From the NCBI RefSeq assembly GCF_001425085.1, contig NZ_LMDN01000001.1:943100-1007099 (forward strand): a DNA stretch of 64,000 bases. The letters run 5' to 3'. The notes beneath the pieces were generated by a model. It did not search any database, was not told where the DNA came from, and was given only the letters and a program-made list of their open reading frames with translations. The stretch is from Leifsonia sp. Root4 (lineage in GTDB: Bacteria; Actinomycetota; Actinomycetes; Actinomycetales; Microbacteriaceae). The position numbers and the translations under genes were made by a program. Shown piece by piece: positions 54,176 to 63,018 of this stretch (position 1 is the first letter of the stretch; every line of letters begins with the position of its first letter).

Positions 54176-55558
54176 CTAGCCCGGGCGGCCGACGTATGAC
54201 GCGACGTCGCCCATGCCCCAGATGAAGTACTCGCGCACCGGCCTGGTCTCGTTCGGAGCCTCGACGATGCGGCCGTTTCCGAGGTAGATCGCGACGTGGT
54301 AGTAATCCCCACCGCCACCCCAGAAGATCAGGTCGCCGCGCTGGCGTTCGCTGAACGGCACGAGGCGACCCTGCGCGGCCATGGTGTTGTACTGGTTGGT
54401 CGCGGAGTGGGTGCCGATCCAGACACCGGCGCTGCCATAGGCTCCGCGGGTCAGGCCGGAGCAGTCCCACACGTCCGGGCCGGCACCGCCGAGCACGTAG
54501 CGGTCGCCCAGTTGGGCGAGCGCGAAGGAGATGGCCTGCTCCGCGGCGCTGTTGTTGACCGGAGGAGTCACGGGGGGCGTCACGGGAGGCGTGACCGGCG
54601 GAGTCACAGGCGGCGTGACCGGCGGCGTCACGGGCGGTGTGACGGGCGGCGTCACGGGAGGCGTGACCGGTGGATTCACGGGGGGATTCACGGCGGGGTT
54701 GCTCGGCTTGGGCGTTGGCGTCGACCCGCCGTTCCCACCATTGCCCCCGGCCGGCGGCTGCACCACGGGCGGCGGATTCTTCGCTTCTTCGGCCGCGCGC
54801 TCACCCTCGACGCGTTCGCGCTCAAGCTGCGCGGTGCTGTCGCGCAGAACCGCGAGCTGTGCGTAGAGCTCATCCGATTTGCGTTGCTCCGTGTCGTAGG
54901 CGTCAACCGCCACCTGCGCGAGCGCGTTGGCGGCGTCGAGCTTGGTCTGGGCCTCAGCGGCCAGACGCTCCCGCTCGGCCGTTGCCGTTCGAGCCTGCTC
55001 GGCGAGGGCGGCGACGGTGTTGCTGTCCTGAATCGCCTCGCTGTAGATCTTCTGCGACTGCTCACTGAGCTTGCTCGCCGCCCCGAGCTGACGCAGCAGG
55101 TCATCGGCCCCGTCCCCCTCGAGGAACAGGTTGATCGACATGTCCTGGCCGCCGGAGCGCGCCAGGTGCGAGGCGAGCAGACCCGCGCGCATCTTGGAGG
55201 TCTCCGCCTTCTTCGCTGCGGCAGCCTGCTGATCCTTGAGCTTCGCCTCGCGCTCCGTGGCGGAGGCGAGATCTTCCTGATTCACCCGCCAGGCCTCTGA
55301 GGCGATCAGCGACTGCTTCATCGCGGCATCCGCCTTCGCGCGCAGGCCGTCGAGGAAGCCGGTGATCTTGTCGATCTCGGCCTTCTTCGTCGCCTCGTTC
55401 TTCTTCGCGTTCTGCACGTCGTCCCACGAGGGATAGTCGGGCGCGGCGACAACGGGGCCGACCAGTCCGCCGGTTGCCGCCAGAGCACCGATCGTCACGG
55501 CCGAGAAGACCGTGACCGGCTTGACGCGTGAGAGCGGTCGTGTGCGTGGATCAGCCAA
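54176..55558 (-). CDS. NlpC/P60 peptidoglycan endopeptidase with coiled coil
   Basis: A 460-residue secreted murein hydrolase. A signal-anchor (about 14-40) is followed by YPSWDDVQNAKK and a long coiled coil (about 45-255), a Pro-rich linker with about ten VTPP repeats, and a C-terminal NlpC/P60 domain with catalytic Cys (VWDCSGLT) and His (YYHVAIYLGNG). The TTG at 55558 is the only suitable start and overlaps the upstream gene's stop by 8 bp. The layout resembles RipC/CwlO-type hydrolases that respond to FtsEX. It cleaves stem peptides at division sites in such systems. Confidence 0.88.
   Translation of the reverse strand: MADPRTRPLSRVKPVTVFSAVTIGALAATGGLVGPVVAAPDYPSWDDVQNAKKNEATKKAEIDKITGFLDGLRAKADAAMKQSLIASEAWRVNQEDLASATEREAKLKDQQAAAAKKAETSKMRAGLLASHLARSGGQDMSINLFLEGDGADDLLRQLGAASKLSEQSQKIYSEAIQDSNTVAALAEQARTATAERERLAAEAQTKLDAANALAQVAVDAYDTEQRKSDELYAQLAVLRDSTAQLERERVEGERAAEEAKNPPPVVQPPAGGNGGNGGSTPTPKPSNPAVNPPVNPPVTPPVTPPVTPPVTPPVTPPVTPPVTPPVTPPVTPPVNNSAAEQAISFALAQLGDRYVLGGAGPDVWDCSGLTRGAYGSAGVWIGTHSATNQYNTMAAQGRLVPFSERQRGDLIFWGGGGDYYHVAIYLGNGRIVEAPNETRPVREYFIWGMGDVASYVGRPG
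54559..54694 (-). repeat. 12-bp tandem repeats encoding VTPP
   Basis: About ten degenerate 12-bp units (GTCACGGGCGGC-like on plus) inside the NlpC/P60 gene. They encode the flexible Pro linker and are prone to length change. Confidence 0.75.
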
Positions 55559-56912
55559 GGGGAACCCCACGATCTGCCATGAATGGAGCGGCGTCGATGC
55601 GACCGCCGTTGATGTACACCTCGAAGTGCAGGTGGCAGCCGGTCGACGCACCCGTCGTACCCGAGCTGGCGATGTTCTGCCCGACGTCCACCCAGTCTCC
55701 GACGCCGACGAACCGGCCACCATCGCGAATGTGTGCGTAGCCGGTGCTCACGCCGTTGCCGTGGTCGATCTGGATCCAGTTGCCGTACGTGCCATTCCAG
55801 CCAGAGTAGATCACGGTGCCAGACGCGGCCGCGTAGATCGGGGAGTAGCAACCGGTGCCGATGTCGGTGCCACGGTGGAAGCTGCTGCTGCACCCTCCCC
55901 CACCGCAGATCACCGGGCGGGGTCCGTAGCTGTCGGTGATCCGACCGGATGCCGGAACCGCCCAGCCGTTGCTGATGTACCCGCCGCCGAGGCCGGCTCC
56001 AGGGCCACCGCCGCCACCGCCACCTCCGCCGCCGCCTGCCGCGGCTTCGGCCGCCGCAGCCGCAGCGGCTGCCGCAGCAGCCGCAGCCTCGGCGGCGATG
56101 CGCTGGCGTTCGCCCTCCTGGTATGCGGCTGTCGTCTTCGCCTGCTCGTCGAGCATGAACGCGAGCTGAGCGTCGAGCACGACGCTGCGGTCCTGCGATT
56201 CCTGCAGCGCGGCGTCGGCGGCCTGCTGGGCGGCGACGGCCGCCGCCAGGGCGTCCTGCGCCGCGACACGGAGCTTCTCTCGCTCCGCCGTGGCGATCTC
56301 CGCCTGAGCGCCGAGCGCCGATGCTGTGTTGGTCGATGCCTGAGCGCTCGCGTAGATGTCCGTGCTGCGCTCCACCATCTTGCTCATGCTGCCGAGACGC
56401 GAGAGCAGGCCGTCGGCCTCGTCGACGGCGGCGTCGGCCTTGCCGTCGAGGAAGAGGTTGACGCTGAGGTCTCCCCCGCCGGAGCGGTAGAGCTGCGCGG
56501 CCAGCTGGCCGGCCTGCTTGGTTGCGACATCCGCGGTCGCCTTGCTTGCGTCGGCCTGTGCTTGCAGCGCCGCCGCGCGCTCGGAGGCCTCGTCGAACTT
56601 GTCCTGGGCGATGAGCAGTTCCGTGCTGCGCTTGTCGGATTCCGCCTGGGCGGCCTGTGCGGCCACGTCGAGTTCGACGATGAGCGCCCGGATGTTGTCC
56701 ACGGCGGCCGCAGCCGATGCCGAATTGGCCTTTGCGGCCTGGACGTCATCCCAGCTGGGGAATCCCGCGGCCGCGGCCGGACCGCCGAGGGCAAGCGTCA
56801 CGGTGAGCGCGGTCACCAGTCCTGCGCCGATGCTCGACCGAATTCGATGGCGAGCGACAATCTCCCACAACGCGGCGAGGCCGCGTCCTTGTGCCTGTCT
56901 AGTGCGCTTCAT
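55551..56912 (-). CDS. M23-family peptidoglycan endopeptidase with coiled coil
   Basis: A 453-residue secreted metallopeptidase. The start MKRTRQAQGRG follows GGGGAG. A signal helix (about 28-50) precedes FPSWDDVQAAK, a coiled coil (about 55-270), a poly-Ala/poly-Gly linker, and a LytM domain with HRGTDIG (His/Asp zinc ligands) and HLHFEV (HxH). Its N-terminal segment is clearly related to that of the NlpC/P60 gene downstream, with which it overlaps by 8 bp. Both are probably regulated together. Confidence 0.9.
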   Translation of the reverse strand: MKRTRQAQGRGLAALWEIVARHRIRSSIGAGLVTALTVTLALGGPAAAAGFPSWDDVQAAKANSASAAAAVDNIRALIVELDVAAQAAQAESDKRSTELLIAQDKFDEASERAAALQAQADASKATADVATKQAGQLAAQLYRSGGGDLSVNLFLDGKADAAVDEADGLLSRLGSMSKMVERSTDIYASAQASTNTASALGAQAEIATAEREKLRVAAQDALAAAVAAQQAADAALQESQDRSVVLDAQLAFMLDEQAKTTAAYQEGERQRIAAEAAAAAAAAAAAAAEAAAGGGGGGGGGGGPGAGLGGGYISNGWAVPASGRITDSYGPRPVICGGGGCSSSFHRGTDIGTGCYSPIYAAASGTVIYSGWNGTYGNWIQIDHGNGVSTGYAHIRDGGRFVGVGDWVDVGQNIASSGTTGASTGCHLHFEVYINGGRIDAAPFMADRGVPLG

Positions 56913-56949
56913 ATCTCCCCAGTTCGAGGATCCCGAAAACCCTCGAAAA

Positions 56950-56996
56950 GTAACATCTGTCACATTTGTAACGATGACAACACTGCCAACAGTAAC
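56950..56996 (-). promoter_or_regulatory. Direct repeats GTAAC/GTCAC upstream of the hydrolase operon
   Basis: GTAAC (56950), GTCAC (56959) and GTAAC (56968) are spaced exactly 9 bp, and a fourth GTAAC lies at 56992. This resembles the direct-repeat sites of the actinobacterial response regulator MtrA, which controls cell-wall hydrolase genes. Distance to the M23 start is about 38 bp. Confidence 0.5.
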
Positions 56997-57177
56997 AATT
57001 CGGCCACGAGAGCGCTCAGACGCGCTTCCGCCGCTTCCTCAACCGCTTGCGGTTGCGCCCAGGCGCAGCCGTCGCACGACATCGGTGAGACTAACCCGCG
57101 AGAGCGGCATTCTCCGCGCCATTCCGGGCCGTGGCGGGATTTGACGCGAACAGGGGACACGCCCGGGCGCAGCCGTT

Positions 57178-57206
57178 TTGGCAATCACTGAGAATGTACG
57201 TATGCT
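57178..57206 (+). promoter_or_regulatory. tRNA cluster promoter
   Basis: TTGGCA (57178-57183), 17-bp spacer, TATGCT (57201-57206). The tRNA-Glu 5' end is 34 bp further on. A good housekeeping-sigma match. Confidence 0.75.
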
Positions 57207-57240
57207 TATGCCTCGGTTGTCCTGCAGTTCAAGACAATCC

Positions 57241-57313
57241 GGCCCCATCGTTTAGTGGCCTAGGACACCGCCCTTTCACGGCGGCAGCACGGGTTCGAAT
57301 CCCGTTGGGGTCA
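57241..57313 (+). tRNA. tRNA-Glu(TTC)
   Basis: 73 nt with acceptor GGCCCCA/TGGGGTC, anticodon stem CCGCC/GGCGG and loop CTTTCAC (anticodon TTC), T loop TTCGAAT. CCA is not encoded. Confidence 0.95.
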
Positions 57314-57379
57314 CACAATTGAATAGCAACAAAGTATGTACAATTGAACAGTGCGCAAGCACAAAACGCTTCATTACGA

Positions 57380-57453
57380 GGCCCTGTAGCGCAGTTGGTT
57401 AGCGTGCCGCCCTGTCACGGCGGAGGTCGCGGGTTCAAGTCCCGTCAGGGTCG
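57380..57453 (+). tRNA. tRNA-Asp(GTC)
   Basis: 74 nt with acceptor GGCCCTG/CAGGGTC, anticodon loop CTGTCAC (GTC) and T loop TTCAAGT. CCA is not encoded. Confidence 0.95.
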
Positions 57454-57463
57454 CTTAGGCGAC

Positions 57464-57487
57464 AAGCCCCTTCGAAAGTTGGGGCTT
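57464..57487 (+). terminator. Hairpin between tRNA-Asp and tRNA-Phe
   Basis: AAGCCCC and GGGGCTT form a 7-bp stem followed by TCT. It may end most transcripts before tRNA-Phe. Confidence 0.5.
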
Positions 57488-57519
57488 TCTCCTTCTCGGC
57501 AGCATTTCCGAATGCTCCG

Positions 57520-57592
57520 GGCTCTGTAGCTCAGTTGGTAGAGCGTTCGACTGAAAATCGAAAGGTCACCGGATCGACGCCGGTCGGAGCCA
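57520..57592 (+). tRNA. tRNA-Phe(GAA)
   Basis: 73 nt with acceptor GGCTCTG/CGGAGCC, anticodon loop CTGAAAA (GAA) and variable and T arms of normal length. The T loop reads ATCGACG rather than the usual TTCGA-type, a small deviation. Confidence 0.93.
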
Positions 57593-57597
57593 CAAAC

Positions 57598-57634
57598 AAA
57601 CCCCTACTCCCGCGAGGAAGTAGGGGTTTTTTGT
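57598..57634 (+). terminator. Rho-independent terminator of the tRNA cluster
   Basis: AAACCCCTACT and AGTAGGGGTTT pair around a 10-base loop, followed by TTTTG. It is a textbook terminator. Confidence 0.9.
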
Positions 57635-57835
57635 TTCCCTTGTCACGGCCAGGGGCGCCAGAGCATGACGATGCCCCTGCTCCCCGGTGCGGGTGCGGCT
57701 GGATCCGGAGTCCGTCCCCATATTCTTGCCGATAGGCCGGGCTCGATTCGGCAGTCCATCAACTAGACTCCTGTCGGGCGGCGGCTCGATTGAGCGTGCC
57801 TCGATAAACACCCCTATCGCCTAGGGAGATACCGT

Positions 57836-58762
57836 ATGCGCGTCCTTCTCACCGGCGGCAATGGCATGCTGGCACGATCAATCGCGGATGCGTGGCGCGA
57901 TCAGGGCCGCCAGGATGAGCTCATCCCGGTCACCCGCGCGGACGCCGATCTACTCGATCTCGTTGCAGTGCACGAGATGATGCACTCGATCAAGCCGGAC
58001 CTTGTGATTCACGCAGCGGCTCGCGTCGGCGGAATCGCAGCCAACGTTGCAGACCCGACCGGGTTCCTCATGGACAACCTGCGACTCGACTCGAACGTGC
58101 TGTCCTCTGCGATGGAGAGCTCCGTCGGAAAGTTCATCTACTTCGGCAGTTCCTGCATGTACCCGAAGGATTACAGGCAGCCGCTGGTCGAGACCGACGT
58201 GCTCGCCGCCCCGCTGGAGCCGACGAATGAGGGGTACGCCCTCTCGAAGATCGCCGCCGCACGCTACTGCAACTACGTCGCTCGCCAGTTCGGGCTGGAC
58301 TACCGGGTGCTGATCCCCTCGAACCTGTACGGGCCGAACGATGACTATTCCCTCGACCGCGGCCACCTGGTCGCTGCGGCGATTGCGAAAGCTCACGCAG
58401 CGAAGACCCAGTCCGCCTCGTCGATCGACGTCTGGGGAGACGGCCTCGCCCGTCGGGAGTTCACGTACGTCGGAGACCTCGCTCACTGGCTGGTGGAACA
58501 CCTGGACAGCATCTCCGAGTGGCCAAGCGTGATGAATGTGGGAAAAGGTGAGGATCACAGCGTGCGCGACTACTACGAGGCTGCCCTCGCCACGGTCGGT
58601 TACGACTGCGAGCTGGTGACAGATCCCACAAAGCCGGCAGGCATGCACCAGAAGCTCATGGACTCGTCCCTGGCAATGGACTTCGGTTGGCGGGCCAACA
58701 CGAGTCTTGTCGACGGAATGCGGCAATCCTATGCGGGCTACCTGGACTCACTCGAACGCTGA
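57836..58762 (+). CDS. GDP-L-fucose synthase / GDP-L-colitose synthase-like epimerase-reductase
   Basis: A 308-residue SDR that epimerises and reduces a GDP-4-keto-6-deoxy sugar. The nucleotide motif is LLTGGNGMLARSI. Catalytic residues are S105/S106-C107 (GSSCMYP) and Y134-x-x-x-K138 (YALSK), as in WcaG/Fcl and ColC. ANVADPTGFLMDNLRLDSNVL and RREFTYVGDLAHWL are family features. GGAG precedes the ATG. The colD-like gene follows by 20 bp and gmd lies 5 kb on, so the product may be GDP-L-colitose instead of GDP-L-fucose. Confidence 0.82.
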   Translation: MRVLLTGGNGMLARSIADAWRDQGRQDELIPVTRADADLLDLVAVHEMMHSIKPDLVIHAAARVGGIAANVADPTGFLMDNLRLDSNVLSSAMESSVGKFIYFGSSCMYPKDYRQPLVETDVLAAPLEPTNEGYALSKIAAARYCNYVARQFGLDYRVLIPSNLYGPNDDYSLDRGHLVAAAIAKAHAAKTQSASSIDVWGDGLARREFTYVGDLAHWLVEHLDSISEWPSVMNVGKGEDHSVRDYYEAALATVGYDCELVTDPTKPAGMHQKLMDSSLAMDFGWRANTSLVDGMRQSYAGYLDSLER

Positions 58763-58782
58763 AAGAACGGTGTCACAGCAGA

Positions 58783-59955
58783 ATGACCACTATTCAGTTC
58801 CCTCTCGCCACCTCTTCCTGGGATGCCGCAGAGTACGCAGCCCTCCAGAACGTGATCGAAGGGGGCCGCTTCACGATGGGCCCCGAGGTTCGCGCTTTCG
58901 AAGAGGAATTCGCCGCAGCCATGGGCACGCGCCACGCGGTCATGGTCAACTCTGGCAGCAGCGCCAACCTCATCGCCCTCGCCGCAGCGGTTTACAATCC
59001 GGAGCTCAACGTGAATCCGGGCGACGAGGTCATCGTTCCGGCTGTCTCGTGGGCGACCACCTACTACCCGGTGCAGCAGCTGGGTCTGCGCCTGCGTTTC
59101 GTCGACGTCGATCTCGACACACTCAACATGAGCGTCGAGGCCGTCTCTGCGGCAATCACCCCCGCGACCAAAGTGATCTTGGTCGTGAACTTGCTCGGCA
59201 ATCCCGCAGACCTCATTGGGCTCCGCGCTCTGGCAGACGAGCACGGCCTGATCCTGATGGAGGACAACTGCGAGTCACTCGGTGCCACACTTGACGGTCG
59301 TCACGCCGGCACATTCGGCCTGTCCGGAACCTACAGTTCATTCTTCTCCCACCACATTTCGACGATGGAGGGCGGACTCGTCACGACCGACGACGAATTC
59401 ACCTACCAGGCGGCCGTCTCGCTCAGGGCGCACGGCTGGACGAGAGAACTTCCCGACGAGAACCTGGTACACCCGAAATCCGGCGAACCGTTCGACGACC
59501 TCTTCCGCTTCGTTCTGCCCGGCTACAACGTTCGCCCCGTCGAGATGTCGGGCGCGCTCGGCCGCGCGCAGTTGCAGAAGCTCCCCGGCCTCATTGCAGG
59601 GCGCCGACAGAATGCGGCGCTGTTCGTCGACCGCTTTGCAGGCAACGACAAGGTTCGGATCCAGCGCGAGAACGGCCAGAGCAGTTGGTTCGGCTTCTCG
59701 CTCCTGCTCGACGGGGTACTCGCCGGCCGTCGCGCGGAAGTAGTGCGCGCGCTGTCGGCCGCTGGCATCGAATCGCGGCCCATCGTCGGCGGCAACTTCA
59801 CACGGAATCCCGTCATGAAGCACCTGAACGCCCATGTCCCGGATGACCTCAGCGCAGCCGACAAGATCCACGATGACGGCCTCTTCGTCGGCAACCATCA
59901 CTACCCGATCGAAAGCGAGTTGGACTTGCTCGTCTCGGTGATCGACGGCATCTGA
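58783..59955 (+). CDS. ColD-like PLP-dependent 3-dehydratase (DegT/DnrJ/EryC1 family)
   Basis: A 390-residue protein of the sugar-aminotransferase fold. In place of the PLP-binding lysine it has histidine: SFFSHHISTMEGG, with H190 aligned to the lysine of usual aminotransferases. That replacement marks GDP-4-keto-6-deoxymannose 3-dehydratase (ColD) and the E1-type deoxygenases, which remove the C3 hydroxyl. Further features are SGSSANLIALAA, EDNCESLGATLDGRHAGTFG and GYNVRPVEMSGALGRAQL. The start ATG at 58783 is the first after the upstream stop. Paired with an epimerase-reductase and gmd, it fits 3,6-dideoxyhexose synthesis. A CDP-linked E1-type role is less likely as no iron-sulfur partner is seen. 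Confidence 0.82.
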   Translation: MTTIQFPLATSSWDAAEYAALQNVIEGGRFTMGPEVRAFEEEFAAAMGTRHAVMVNSGSSANLIALAAAVYNPELNVNPGDEVIVPAVSWATTYYPVQQLGLRLRFVDVDLDTLNMSVEAVSAAITPATKVILVVNLLGNPADLIGLRALADEHGLILMEDNCESLGATLDGRHAGTFGLSGTYSSFFSHHISTMEGGLVTTDDEFTYQAAVSLRAHGWTRELPDENLVHPKSGEPFDDLFRFVLPGYNVRPVEMSGALGRAQLQKLPGLIAGRRQNAALFVDRFAGNDKVRIQRENGQSSWFGFSLLLDGVLAGRRAEVVRALSAAGIESRPIVGGNFTRNPVMKHLNAHVPDDLSAADKIHDDGLFVGNHHYPIESELDLLVSVIDGI

Positions 59956-60093
59956 TCGTCGCCGAGTGTGCGCGGTGCCCGTGGTGTCGAGCGCGAAATC
60001 ACCCAGAAGTCGGAGCGTTTTATGGCGCTTGTATAACGATCCGGCGTAACGTTCACAAAAAATTCACCAATATCACGGGTTCATGAGCTAGTG

Positions 60094-60242
60094 TTGACGC
60101 TCAAGTTGTTGTGTTGCGCATTGTATTTCAAGCAACCACGAACCGACCGGTTCATGGGCGCTTTTCTGAGGGCGAATCAAGACACGCGACGCTCGGATTC
60201 GAAGGTCGGATCCGATCGATTACCTCATGAATGAGAGACAAA
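60094..60242 (+). promoter_or_regulatory. cspA-like promoter and leader
   Basis: A -35-like TTGACG (60094-60099) and a weak -10 (CATTGT, 60119-60124) are followed by about 115 nt of untranslated leader. Long leaders are typical of cold-shock genes. The -10 assignment is uncertain. Confidence 0.4.
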
Positions 60243-60446
60243 ATGGCAACCGGCACCGTTAAGTGGTTCAACGCTGAAAAGGGCTTCGGCTTCATCACCC
60301 CCGACGACGGAAGCGCCGACGTGTTCGCGCACTTCTCCGCTATCGCGAGCGATGGCTACCGCAGCCTCGACGAGAACCAGAAGGTCGAGTTCGAGACCGC
60401 CCGTGGCCCCAAGGGCCTGCAGGCTGAGAACATCCGCCCGCTCTAG
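60243..60446 (+). CDS. cspA: Cold shock protein CspA-type
   Basis: A 67-residue single-stranded nucleic-acid-binding protein. The RNP1 motif is KGFGFITP and RNP2 is VFAHFSAI, with the start [11 protein letters not shown]. The size is standard. It stands between the sugar genes with its own terminator, so it is probably an independent gene inside the polysaccharide locus. ATG 60243 (MATGTVKWF) is preferred over an in-frame start 12 bases upstream. Confidence 0.95.
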   Translation: MATGTVKWFNAEKGFGFITPDDGSADVFAHFSAIASDGYRSLDENQKVEFETARGPKGLQAENIRPL

Positions 60447-60982
60447 TCTGAGTACCGCGCCGCCACCTGTTGGCGTGCGCTGAACCCTCTGGGTTACTGA
60501 ACGGCCCCGCTTCGGCGGGGCCGTTTTTGTGTGCCTGGACGCGCAGGGCGGAGCGCCCCGTGTCCAGCTTCATGCCCGCTTCACGTCTCCTTGACGTCGA
60601 ATGTGAGCCGAATGTGCGCCGGCTCCTCCCCGCCCACATCCCCGCCATTCCGGCCCATTACAGCATCCGCGAGCGCTTTTCCGACGGAACGCACCCCCCA
60701 TTCTGGGGTATCGCCACCCCCCAATCGAGGCGTAAGGTCATCCACGAGAAGAGCTGAGCAGCCATCATCTTTGATGGCCGGGTTGTCCTAGCAACCCACG
60801 CACGGTCGATCTTGCATCAACCCGACGCAGTACCTGTAAACCCGAAATGCAGGGATTTTCGTGATCGCACTGATAATTCGTCGACCGTTCCGTCGACCCA
60901 CAACACAAGACAGCCTCGACCCGAACCCACAGTCTTCGCTGTTCGCCCACCGACCCTCCCCGCGCCGAAACGGGGCCAGGCG
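60447..60982. other. Intergenic region between cspA and the sugar transferase
   Basis: 536 bp. It holds the cspA terminator and probably the promoter of the following operon. Open frames here (for example 60531-60791) are not protein-like. The region 60812-60982 is in frame with the transferase but reads as non-coding. Confidence 0.5.
60501..60528 (+). terminator. cspA terminator
   Basis: ACGGCCCCGC-TTCG-GCGGGGCCGT followed by TTTT: a 10-bp stem with stable tetraloop. Confidence 0.9.
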
Positions 60983-62521
60983 ATGAGCGAGCCCCGCCCC
61001 CGGGCGCGCAGAGACGCCACATCAGGACGCCGTCGCCTTGAGCTCGTCGGAGTGCCGACGGAGCTCCCCACGGCGCCGACCGTCGACTTCCCGGCATCCG
61101 GGCTTCGCTGGGCTCGGCTCTACCGCGACCGGCTCCGGCTGACGGATGTCGGCATCATCCTCGGCATCGTCAGCGTGGTCGGACTCATCGGCTTCGCATC
61201 GAGCACCTCACTCAAGCACCCGCCGTCGCTGGCCGCAGAGTATGCACTCGTCGCCGGCCTCGTCGTGTTCGCCTGGTTGCTGACCCTCGCCGCCTTCCAC
61301 ACCCGCGACTCGCACATCGTCGGCGTCGGCGTGACCGAGTACAAGCGGGTCGTGAACGCGAGCGCCCTCGCCTTCGGGCTTCTCGCCATCACATTCCTGG
61401 TGCTGCAGATCGATGTGGCCCGCGGCTACTTCATCGCCGCTCTGCCGATCGGCGTCATCAGCCTCCTGCTCGACCGCTGGCTGTGGCGCAAGTGGCTGCT
61501 GCACCAGCGCTTGTTCGGCCACTACCTCGCCAGGGCGATCGTCGTCGGCAAGCGGGAAGACGTCGCCTACGTCATCGCGCAGATCGAGTCGAAGTCCGGC
61601 GCGGCCTATCACGTCGTCGGTGTCTCGCTCGAAGACGATGACGGGCAGGGGCTCACAGTCGGAGCGCAGCACGTTCCTGTGGTGTCGGACCTTGAGGGCA
61701 TCGCCGAGGCGGCCGAGTCCGTTTCTGCCGACACCGTCATCGTCGCCGGTCAACCCGACGGCGGCAGCCAATTCATCCGCACGCTCGGGTGGGACCTGGA
61801 AGGAACCGCCGCCGAGCTCGTCCTCTCCTCCCGGCTGACGGATGTCGCAGGCCCCCGCATTCACTTCCGGCCTGTCGAGGGCCTCCCGCTGATCCACGTC
61901 GAGATTCCCAGTTTCGAGGGCGGCAAGCACATCCTCAAGCGCACACTCGACGTCACGCTTGCGGCGGTGTCCCTGGTCGTGTTGTTCCCGTTGATGCTCG
62001 TGATCGGCCTTCTCATCAAGCTGGACAGCCGGGGTCCGATCCTGTTCAGGCAGGAACGCTGCGGTCGCAACGGACGCACCTTCCAGATGCTCAAGTTCCG
62101 CTCCATGGTGCAGACGGCCGAGGACGATCTGGCCGGCCTGCTCGACAAGAACGAGGGCTCGGGTGTCTTGTTCAAGATGCGCAACGACCCCCGCGTGACA
62201 CGCATCGGACGCGGCCTGCGCAAGTTCTCTCTCGACGAGCTCCCACAGATCTGGAACGCGCTGATCGGCGATATGAGCATCGTCGGCCCACGCCCTCCGC
62301 TCAGCAGCGAGGTGCAGAGCTACGAGGGCAGCGTGCACCGTCGCCTGTTCATCAAGCCGGGCATCACCGGCCTGTGGCAGATCAGCGGTCGCTCCGATCT
62401 CAGCTGGGAGGAGAGCGTCAGGCTCGACCTCTACTACGTCGAGAACTGGTCGCTCACCGGCGATCTCATGATCATCTGGCGCACATTCAAAACGATCATC
62501 ACGTCGAAGGGGGCGTACTGA
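60983..62521 (+). CDS. Polyprenyl sugar-phosphate transferase (WbaP/exopolysaccharide type)
   Basis: A 512-residue enzyme that starts polysaccharide repeat synthesis by moving a sugar-1-phosphate to undecaprenyl phosphate. Four N-terminal transmembrane helices (about 55-145), a cytosolic Rossmann-like middle domain (AIVVGKREDVAYVI), a further helix near 325-350, and the catalytic domain with RGPILFRQERCGRNGRTFQMLKFRSM, FSLDELPQIWNAL, GDMSIVGPRPPL and GITGLWQISGRS. The start ATG at 60983 is the first one after the likely promoter. One base overlaps the next start. Confidence 0.9.
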   Translation: MSEPRPRARRDATSGRRRLELVGVPTELPTAPTVDFPASGLRWARLYRDRLRLTDVGIILGIVSVVGLIGFASSTSLKHPPSLAAEYALVAGLVVFAWLLTLAAFHTRDSHIVGVGVTEYKRVVNASALAFGLLAITFLVLQIDVARGYFIAALPIGVISLLLDRWLWRKWLLHQRLFGHYLARAIVVGKREDVAYVIAQIESKSGAAYHVVGVSLEDDDGQGLTVGAQHVPVVSDLEGIAEAAESVSADTVIVAGQPDGGSQFIRTLGWDLEGTAAELVLSSRLTDVAGPRIHFRPVEGLPLIHVEIPSFEGGKHILKRTLDVTLAAVSLVVLFPLMLVIGLLIKLDSRGPILFRQERCGRNGRTFQMLKFRSMVQTAEDDLAGLLDKNEGSGVLFKMRNDPRVTRIGRGLRKFSLDELPQIWNALIGDMSIVGPRPPLSSEVQSYEGSVHRRLFIKPGITGLWQISGRSDLSWEESVRLDLYYVENWSLTGDLMIIWRTFKTIITSKGAY

Positions 62522-63018
62522 TGGACATTCCAGAAGCGAGCGGTCGGATCCAGCACCGCGTTGGCTACGCGGGAGGGGCATTCGACTTGTTCCACGTCGG
62601 CCACCTGAACATCCTCCGGCACGCGAGGAGCCGCTGCGACTACCTGATCGCCGGCGTCGTCTCCGACGAGGTGTTGCTGCGCACCAAGGGGGCCGCCGCC
62701 GTCGTACCGCTCACGGAACGGCTCGAGATCGTGCGTCACATCTCCTTCGTCGACGAGGCGGTCACCGAAACGGCGCTGGACAAGCTGGAGACGTGGCAGA
62801 AGGTCGGATTCGACATCTACTTCAAGGGTGATGATTGGAAGGGCACGGAGCGGGGCTACGCTCTCGAACTCGCCTTTGCGGATGTCGGGGTTGAAGTCGT
62901 CTACTTCCCCTACACAATGACCACGTCCAGCACGAGACTGCGCCGGGCACTGGACACGCTGACCACCGGCCAGCCTGCGCAGCTGGCGCGTGCGGATGCC
63001 GCGGGGGTGCGCTCATGA
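62521..63018 (+). CDS. Cytidylyltransferase-like protein (TagD/GCT type)
   Basis: A 165-residue nucleotidyltransferase. The HxGH motif is in [19 protein letters not shown], and the second family region is [28 protein letters not shown]. The C-terminal motif is TTSSTRLRR, similar to the RTEGISTT loop. The usual activity is CDP-glycerol or similar formation, supplying wall glycopolymers. It is coupled by TGATG to the sugar transferase and by ATGA to gmd. The exact substrate is unknown. Confidence 0.82.
   Translation: MDIPEASGRIQHRVGYAGGAFDLFHVGHLNILRHARSRCDYLIAGVVSDEVLLRTKGAAAVVPLTERLEIVRHISFVDEAVTETALDKLETWQKVGFDIYFKGDDWKGTERGYALELAFADVGVEVVYFPYTMTTSSTRLRRALDTLTTGQPAQLARADAAGVRS

Larger units (their letters stand above)
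56913..57240. other. Intergenic region between the M23 gene and tRNA-Glu
   Basis: 328 bp that holds the repeat array at 56950-56972 in front of the M23 gene and the tRNA promoter at 57178-57206. I see no gene. Confidence 0.6.

Noticed and set aside
54559-54694. CRISPR-like short repeats
   Set aside because: These are in-frame 12-bp repeats encoding the VTPP linker of a murein hydrolase.
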